A stretch of DNA of 64,000 bases from Ligustrum vulgare (taxonomy: Eukaryota; Streptophyta; Magnoliopsida; Lamiales; Oleaceae). A program made the position numbers and the translations under genes. The stretch is from the NCBI GenBank assembly GCA_963555705.1, contig OY743184.1, forward strand, positions 26,374,639-26,438,638, read 5' to 3'. The notes under the pieces are model-generated. The model saw only the letters and a program-made list of their open reading frames with translations. It did no database searches and was not told where the DNA came from. Positions 57,519-64,000 of this stretch are shown here, one piece after another (within the stretch, counting starts at the first letter, position 1; each line of letters starts with the position of its first letter).

Positions 57519-57842
57519 TCAAATCTCAAAACAATCTTCATTATTCTTCAAAAATCTCAATCTATATTGATACATATCTCTGATCCACAGCCTGAAAAAT
57601 GAAGTGATATGGGGGTCCTTTCTTTTCAAGTCAATGTAGAAACGAAAGGAGTTATCACTTGAAATCCTTACCTGCTTCACATCCCCACCGACATCATATT
57701 CAATCTTCAGTCCATTATTCATCCCGTTGATCCTCAACTCAGCCAAAATCAAGTCAACAAGGTCCTCATAATGGCTACCTATTGGTAATAGAATTCCATA
57801 CGAATTAGTACGGTATGTCACAAAGACGGTAACGCAGTCCAT
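57519..57842 (-). CDS. MULE-transposase N-terminal-like ORF (107 residues)
   Basis: ATG at 57842, stop ending at 57519. It starts MDCVTVFVTYRTNSYGILLP, then a helix (EDLVDLILAELRING) and SDNSFRFYIDLKRK. This resembles the PB1-like N-terminal domain that precedes the transposase in plant Mutator-like elements, which often begins with VTV.VTY.G.W and has an IS.D.DV.FF block. No DDE transposase or zinc finger follows on this strand before the Harbinger-like element at 57433. It could be a truncated MULE protein or a host protein with this domain. The frame is intact, so it may be recent or expressed. Confidence 0.5.
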   Translation of the reverse strand: MDCVTVFVTYRTNSYGILLPIGSHYEDLVDLILAELRINGMNNGLKIEYDVGGDVKQVRISSDNSFRFYIDLKRKDPHITSFFRLWIRDMYQYRLRFLKNNEDCFEI

Positions 57843-58640
57843 ATCTGCATTTAAATGGTGAGAAACACTATCAAGAACTCATTGTTGAAGATCATCTTAA
57901 TCAATTCTCACTGGTAATTATCAAACCAAAACAAAATTATGTTTTCACAGACAAAGAAGTTCAGTTTATTTTTAGGAATTATCATTTTAATGTGATAGAA
58001 AAAATTCAATGCAATATTAATTCATGAAGCCTTTTTTTCTCGTTTCTACCACTTTATCACATCTCATTGTATCATATTCCCTACCCTCCAGTTCGATTTC
58101 GAACATATCAAATGTAATTCATATATGTGTTGTGATTAACTTTTCATACAAACCAATATTTCATTTTGTCTTCATCAACAGTGCTGTAATGAAAAAACTC
58201 AAAATCTACACGTCTAAGGTGAAATACCCAAAATTAATACAGTCGATCCCAAAATTAATGGAAATATATTCGAATAGACATAAAACCATGTTTTCCTGGT
58301 TGTACCTTAGCTAGAAAAGAATCATCAAATATAGCTGAAACATTCAGAAATTAATACATACCTACAACACCCTAATTTTGAATTTGATTCTTGAGGAAAG
58401 ACCTTAAGTAGTATTCCAACACTTCAGAAAATGGCAGACTGAATTACATAATATGTTTTTGAATTCTGCATCTCCGGTGTACCCGTCATTAGTTAATTGC
58501 GTAATTTCAGTCTTTTAATTTTTTAGTTACAGAAACTTAAGTGGGAATTTTGATAGCAATAAAATTGGTTTTCTTTTGTACCATTTACAGTATTTAATAT
58601 ATTAAATTAATGTAGTAGTATTTTATGAAATATTCTCTCT
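57843..58640. other. No gene recognised
   Basis: AT-rich. A 96-codon plus-strand frame at 58024-58314 is Ser/Ile-rich without any motif and I do not support it. Confidence 0.35.
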
Positions 58641-58946
58641 TTATAGGGTATATATGAATTTTTTTTATACTTTAAGTTTATCTGAGCCGTTGGATCATCA
58701 AGACTTCATCTCGATCGTCCATTTGGTTTAATATTTTGTATCATAGTTGAGATTAAATTTAGATTAATTGAGCTCCTCTTCTACTCTCTCAATTCTTCTA
58801 GACTCTTCTCTCCGAGTTCTGTTCGTCTCCTCCTCCTCCTCCTTCTTCTTCTTCTTCTGAGATCTTGGTTTCTGTTACCATACTTTTTGTAAATCTTAGT
58901 GATAGTGAGAAAGAAACATGTAAAAGTGTTTGAAATGTTGATTTGA
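58640..58946 (+). other. Possible LTR or 5'-UTR of a gene, cut by the CACTA element
   Basis: A TATAGGGTATATATGAA box near 58643, then a CT-rich stretch (CTCCTCCTCCTCCTTCTTCTT, 58829-58858) and GAGATCTTGG look like a promoter plus leader. The sequence resumes after the CACTA element at 63187. About 130 bp further, GATATCAAAGCC at 63328-63339 resembles a degenerate tRNA-Met primer site, so an LTR is plausible. Confidence 0.35.
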
Positions 58947-58974
58947 CACTACAACAAAAATAGCATACGGCAAC

Positions 58975-59420
58975 GCGCAAAAAATGTTACAAAAGACATT
59001 TTGCAACGTTCATGTGCATGTTGCAAATCGCAGTGTTGCCGTAGAGGGAAAGGATACGACAACGTTAATTGCGTGTTGCAAAAGGATGGATTGCGCGTTG
59101 CGGTAGACCTTTGGCAACGTTCACACGCGCGTTGCGGTAGACCTTTGGAAACATTCATTGCGCGTTGCCGTTGATACTTTTGGCAACGTTCATTGTGTGT
59201 TGCGATAGACCTTTAGCAACGTTCTTTGCATGTTGCGTTAGATACTTTTGGCAACACTCATTCCGCGTTGCTGTTGATACTTTTGACAACACTCATTGTA
59301 CATTGTCGTTGATACTTTTGGCAACACTCTTTGGACGTTGCCATTGATACTTTTAACAACACTCTTTGCGCTTTACCGTTGATACTTTTAGCAACACTCA
59401 TTGCGAGTTGTCGTTGATCT
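58975..59420. repeat. Left subterminal repeats of the CACTA element
   Basis: More than ten units of TTTTGGCAACGTTCATTGCG / GCGTTGCCGTTGATAC at ~35-40-bp spacing. The short open frames here only reflect the repeats. Confidence 0.9.
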
Positions 59421-59429
59421 TTAACATTT

Positions 59430-61860
59430 TTTTAATTTTTTGTAAGTCAATATAGATAATTTCACTGGTAACCAACAAATTTCTCAAACATATATGTAAT
59501 ATGTAAAATATGAAACACACGTGCTATAAAAATAAATCAACTATTCAAAATAAAATGCAATAGCATTTTAAAGAAAATTATGCCATATATATTTTAATAC
59601 TTAACAAAAATTACGGTACTTTGTTATCCTACATTAAAACAAAATCTGTAATATAAGTTTTTCACCTATTTGATTGCACATCTAAAGTTTGACATTTGCT
59701 ATTCCTCTAAATTGCAAAAATATCTCTACAGACCAGCAGCCATACAAAAAGTAGCTACTATCACCATTTTCAAAACAAATCATCATTAAAGATGAGTACT
59801 TCCCTGGCTTCTGAAGTCTAGCTTGAACTGTGCCCATGACAAACCATCTTGTGAGAGAACTAAAAAATTGACTTTTACCTGCAAAGACATTATAAAAATT
59901 TAATTATCAAGACTCCAACTACACTGAATGCAAAAATACAGAAATAAATTATACTAAATATTAAAATTATCATTTTTCTATTGTAAAAACTCATTCATCA
60001 TCAAACTACAATCAAATCAATCCAAAATCCATCCCCAACTTCACACCAACAATAATCTAGAATCAATACTCATCACAACCAAATCATTTCAAAACTTAAT
60101 CCGCAACAATAGAAATTGAAATTAAAGCAAGATTCTCAATTTTTACTCTAAGCTCTCCATCTAGGAGCTATTTATTGGCCAGAAAGTTATGAGTAAATAA
60201 GAGAGAATTCAATAAGATCTCAAAATTAATGAAGTCGGTCATCAATAATACATAGTTCTTATGATTCTTGGTTGGTTAAAATAGAAAGCAATATTTTTCA
60301 AACATGCACACAACGTTCACTGGCAACAAAAACGATGATTAAAACTATATTATATCTTTCACTCGAGTATGAGTTTTAGCTATGTAAAACAAACTTCAAT
60401 ACATCACAGGCTTATTTTAAGTCATGGATTGCGTACATGTGGCATTCGACAGTGTTGGCACATGGAACTTAAGGAGCCAGTTTTGGGCAATGCAATACCT
60501 TCGAAAACAATTATACCTGCGAGTGTATACACCAGTTCAATCAGTGAGGGGGATGATGTTGGGGGTCATAAGAAAATGTTCAGTATTGAATAAAGGGTGT
60601 TGTTACCCTGTGCCTCCCCCATAGTTCACCACTTCACCTAAGTTTGCATCAAATCGAGAAAACAACACAATCAAAATGACCCTCTCAAATTCCATCCATC
60701 ATTGAGAATAACCTAATTGTATCTTATTTTCTCCCTCTGTGGCCATATCCCTCAAATTTTTCTTATGTTTTGAACAAATACATCAAATAGAAGATAAAAA
60801 ATGTGATATTCAGCAGGTAATTTAATTGCTTATCTTTAAGTACAGATGGTGGCGTTTGGAACTCATGTCAGACATCATTGCACGAAGCAAGATTCATATT
60901 AAAAAAATTCACAGCAAGGTACGCAGCACCAGTACCAATCTGGTGAGGTTTGAATTGAAGCCACAAGGAGCTTCTAATACTGCAAAAACAAATTTGGCTT
61001 TATAAAAGCATCAATGGATGAAAAAAAAAAAAGCAAACATCATCAAATTGAGAAGCATAATGGACATACAAAACAACCATCTAAAGCAACTCCACAATTG
61101 GACTCACAAGTTCTCATGCTGATGATGAATAATAGCCACATTCACATAACAGCCATGAAGAGAAGTTAATACCATACAGGTTTCATACAACTAAACAGTA
61201 AACAATCCGAGTGATATTTCAAGTATGTAAAAGCAATACGCAAGCCAAATCATTTTTCCCTTACCAACTAACAAAGCAGCAACCGAGTTGGGAAAAACCC
61301 AAGATTCTTCAGCATAATGTTGAGGGTACCCAAATTAGTCCCATCTCAGCAGAGAGGCACGTACTCTTTGTAGACCCTTCTAATGATCATGAAACCAAAT
61401 CCAAAGAAAGAGTTCGACCCGACTGCAAGCACACATACAGAGGTAATTAAACTTATCAATACAAAATATGAACGTCCATTTGAAGAATAAATACAACTTC
61501 ATCATGAATTTTAAAACCAAGAATCTCTACTCAATCGAGGCAGGGGATGATTGATGCAATTCTTGAGGATGACCGGAGTTATAGAGGATTACCGGCGAGT
61601 CGGCGACCTCAGAGAATCGTAGATACACATACTGCTCACACCCAGGCTCTAAATAATTGTCCTGCACACTGCTCGATCGTTCGTTGCCCGGCTGCTATTG
61701 CCTCAGCTTTTTAGCTTTCAAGTGTGGATTGCAGAGGGAGAGGCGGCGGACACGGCAGTGGAAGGGGAGGGTTTGGGAGAAAAAATGTCTGACTAATTTT
61801 TTGGGGAATAAATTGTGCCAACTGTCGAGCTGGGGGAAATGGGTTTTGACTTGGGTATGA
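59430..61860. other. Interior of the CACTA element with weak gene-like pieces
   Basis: On the minus strand, about 59880-59790 reads NFLVLSQDGLSWAQFKLDF after a GTAAAAG-type boundary, and 61660-61545 reads QYVYLRFSEVADSPVILYN up to a stop. Neither has a start codon or a family I know. The GC-richer stretch 61540-61860 may be the 5' end of a captured gene. Everything else looks non-coding. Confidence 0.35.
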
Positions 61861-62199
61861 GCACAATAAAGGGGGAAATGGAATTTGTTTGTAACTTAGG
61901 AAGAACTGAGGAAATTATTGAACTTTTAGGAGAGATTTTTGAATGTCCATTGAAATTCTGAAATGAGAAAGTTAGTCTAGTTATTCATTTTCATTTATTT
62001 TTAATTTTAATAAGTTCAATGAAAAAAAATAGTTGTAGGTAATGTAAATAATGTTTATATTTAAATTTATTAAATTTCAATATATTACCAATAAATATTT
62101 AACATATTACCAATGAATAAATTCATGGTAAATTTCAAATTTTTTTAAAAAATTTTACTATTGACGATTAGTACGTCATAATCTTCGTTGATAAATTTT

Positions 62200-62401
62200 T
62201 ATATTTACAAAAAAAAAACCCACTGATTAACAACAAAATCTCAATGATAATTATATGTTGTTGGTAATTCCGTTATTTATTTTATACTTAAAGATTTTTT
62301 TATTATATTCCGTTGGAAATTCATTGGTAATCTGTTACTAATAGTAACAAATGAGATCCGTTGGTAAAAATCCATCTCTAAAGCCTCCATTTCTAGTAGT
62401 G
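62200..62401. mobile_element. One end of a second, different CACTA element
   Basis: The sequence ending TTTCTAGTAGTG at 62401 is a CACTA-type terminus (CACTACTAGAAATGGAGGC in reverse), with its own subterminal words around CCGTTGGTAA (about 62238-62371). These differ from the GCAACG words of the outer element. The partner end was not found, so it is a truncated nested element. Confidence 0.6.
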
Positions 62402-62760
62402 ACTTAGAATAATTAGAAATTTATATCAAGCCAGGTGTAAACTAATTGCAGAGTTATTTGGGACTTTTAAGCGTATTATATACAATTTACACACTAACTA
62501 CAAATATTGAAATTGCTTTTTAACAGTTAAAAATATAATATAATATATAATAGTGAAATATAAAAGTAGAATAAAAATAAAAATAAATAATAATAAATAG
62601 TGATGATATATAAATAAAAGTGAAGTGATTGTTATAGTGATAGTGAAATATAATATAAAATAATAATAATAATAATAATAAATGTAGGATTAGGGAAGGG
62701 AATGGATAAAAATAAATATTAGTTGCAATTTAATCTCAATTTTTTATAAATGTAAAATTT
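62402..62760. other. AT-rich spacer with (AAT)n microsatellite
   Basis: No gene. A (TAA)n run lies at 62659-62682. Confidence 0.6.
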
Positions 62761-62774
62761 AGTCCCAAAACCCT

Positions 62775-63175
62775 TTTGCAATTCGCAATGCGTGTTGCCA
62801 AAGGGTACCTTTCGCAATGCGTAATGAATGTTGTCAAAAGGTTAACCCTTTGGCAACGCGCATTGCGCGATGCAAAAGGGTACATTTCGCAACGCGCATT
62901 GCGTGTTGCAAAAAGGTACATTTGGCAACGCCCGAGGTTACCCTCTAGCAACGCGCAATCCAAAGGATAAACTTTTGGCAACGTTCATTGTGCGTTGCAA
63001 AAGACTAATCTTTTCGCAACACGCAACGAACGTTGCAAAAGACTATAATTAGCAACGCTAAATGTCAAATAAATCAACCAATAGCAACATACAAACTACT
63101 GAATGTTGCGATAGACCCTTTTTAGAAACATGCAATTAATGAATGTTGTCATTTGCATGTTGCAAAAGGCCCTTT
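62775..63175. repeat. Right subterminal repeats of the CACTA element
   Basis: Units of GCAACGCGCATTGCGTGTTGC in both orientations, about ten, matching the left end. The open frames at 62736-62981 are repeat artefacts. Confidence 0.9.
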
Positions 63176-63186
63176 TTCTTGTAGTG

Positions 63187-64000
63187 TGAAATCAGTGTAG
63201 TCAGTCTATATATTTTCCTGGAGCTTTGAGTTTTTGTAAAACTTTGTGGTTTCGTTTTTTGAACGTTGCAATTTATGAGTAAAACTTCAATTATTTGTTG
63301 ATTGTGGGTTTAGATTTTCTTGATTGTGATATCAAAGCCTTAGGGTTCAATTGTACACTATTTTTACAACACAAAATCTACAGATCTAGTTTTTAGGGTT
63401 ATTTTTCACTAGCACAGATTTGCCCAAAAAAATAATAAAATATACGTCATTTTTTTGGAACAACGGATTCCTGTAAAAGAGTGACGACATTTTTACAAAT
63501 AATATTTTTTCTATATGCGTCATTTGTTTAATAACAATCGATGCTAAAAATTAGATATTAAGTAAGAATCGACGCCTTTTATAGGTTTTTTTTTGCCCAC
63601 TTAACCAGCACATCTTGTTTGAAACCCATCACCATCTCTTATTCAATTGAACTGGAAACTCCTTTATCGGTGAGACAAAAACTTCGAAACAGACCTTCTA
63701 CCTTCACTGGCCACGGACATTAGATCGTGACGAGGACATGAACGTGGTATCTAATGGATCCTAAAGGGTAGTTCTACTTCAGTCGGCTCCAACACTGCAT
63801 CATCGCACGCCCCATGAGGATTTAGTCATTCATTGCATTTGCTCATACAGATGATTAGCAGTTCGCGAAATATAATACTAGGTTTCGTCAACTGGAGATG
63901 ATTATTGAGCATCTAACTCAGAATGTTGAATTATCGGGCAACATTCCCAAAGATAATGATGAGTGGTTTGGGGGCTCAGAGAATCATTTTGAATCTTTTG
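63187..64000 (+). other. Retroelement-like leader and possible gag start, cut by the window edge
   Basis: After the CACTA element the pre-insertion sequence resumes. GATATCAAAGCC (63328) could be a primer site. From about 63868 the plus strand is open: RFRQLEMIIEHLTQNVELSG, then NDEWFGGSENHFESF at the window end, which recalls the start of a plant Gypsy gag. Only ~45 codons are visible. The region 63420-63600 is non-coding. Confidence 0.35.

Larger units (their letters stand above)
58947..63186. mobile_element. CACTA (En/Spm-type) non-autonomous transposon, 4240 bp, TSD TGA
   Basis: It begins CACTACAACAAAAATAGC and ends CCTTTTTCTTGTAGTG, the CACTA terminal repeat, with TGA duplicated at 58944-58946 and 63187-63189. 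Both ends have dense subterminal repeats around GCAACGTTCATTGCGCGTTGC (58975-59420 and 62775-63175), typical for transposase binding in this superfamily. No TNP2-like transposase is seen. The interior (59430-62760) has only short gene-like pieces and the end of another CACTA at 62401. Confidence 0.93.

Noticed and set aside
58798..58980. Minus-strand frame with Glu/Gly runs
   Set aside because: It is the antisense of the CTC/TTC microsatellite in a leader.
59165..59347. Short frames at the CACTA ends (also 62736-63052)
   Set aside because: They arise from subterminal repeats, not from genes.
1..64000. tRNA, rRNA or other structured RNA genes
   Set aside because: I looked for cloverleaf-like and rRNA-like stretches by eye and saw none; the tRNA-related hits are primer binding sites of LTR elements.
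1..64000. A coordinated new defence or metabolic system
   Set aside because: No cluster of intact genes exists; almost every coding segment is a transposon relic or an isolated gene fragment.

Overview
This is AT-rich nuclear DNA of a flowering plant, probably a eudicot. I infer this from GT..AG introns, plant-type transposons (Helitron, hAT, CACTA, PIF/Harbinger-like MITEs, Copia and Ty3/Gypsy LTR elements) and fragments of a GDSL lipase and a kinesin-5. I see no sign of a prokaryotic, organellar or free viral genome. Nearly the whole window is nested transposable elements and their relics. Only one intact host gene is convincing: a two-exon gene for a 187-residue protein on the minus strand at 15045-15687. 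A second host gene may end at 13891.

Layout. (1) 1-10285: a Helitron RepHel gene on the plus strand. Two small exons at the left edge lead over a 4.9 kb intron, filled with minus-strand exon-like duplicates and MITEs, to the Rep and PIF1-helicase exons. A frameshift in the HUH motif and one internal stop make it a pseudogene. The Helitron 3' hairpin and CTAG end are at 10260-10285. (2) 10286-13354: minus-strand host-gene fragments, including one kinesin-5 exon, ending in a possible Helitron 5' terminus. (3) 13.4-16.8 kb: the host genes, a 138-bp tandem duplication, a 715-bp Harbinger-like element (TTA target duplication) and small MITEs. (4) 17.2-19.9 kb: the last two exons of a GDSL lipase, split by a 2.2 kb non-coding LTR element. 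(5) 21.7-32.7 kb: an Athila-like Gypsy relic (gag and protease only), inserted in a hAT relic and itself carrying a 3.1 kb solo LTR. (6) 34-43.6 kb: a DUF659-type hAT transposase relic on the minus strand, split by a 2.8 kb solo LTR with tandem arrays and by a 4.1 kb second hAT element. (7) 44.3-52.8 kb: a Copia pol relic holding an Ac-like hAT element, which holds a two-LTR Gypsy element with gag and protease only. (8) 52.5-56.4 kb: a tandem duplication of the Copia 3' end. (9) 56.7-57.4 kb: a second Harbinger-like element, inverted relative to the first, then a MULE-N-terminal-like ORF. (10) 58.9-63.2 kb: a 4.2 kb CACTA element (TGA target duplication), apparently sitting in the LTR of yet another retroelement that runs off the right edge.

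The genes do not form a pathway. The order of events can be read from perfect target-site duplications: CACAT, TTATG, TTGTTTAC, GTCCAGAG, TTA, TAA and TGA. I found no clear sign of a new biological system. The most unusual points are the two solo LTRs with different private tandem arrays, the palindromic ACGGCCGT motif array in the Gypsy LTR promoter, and the retroelement that replaced a lipase splice acceptor.
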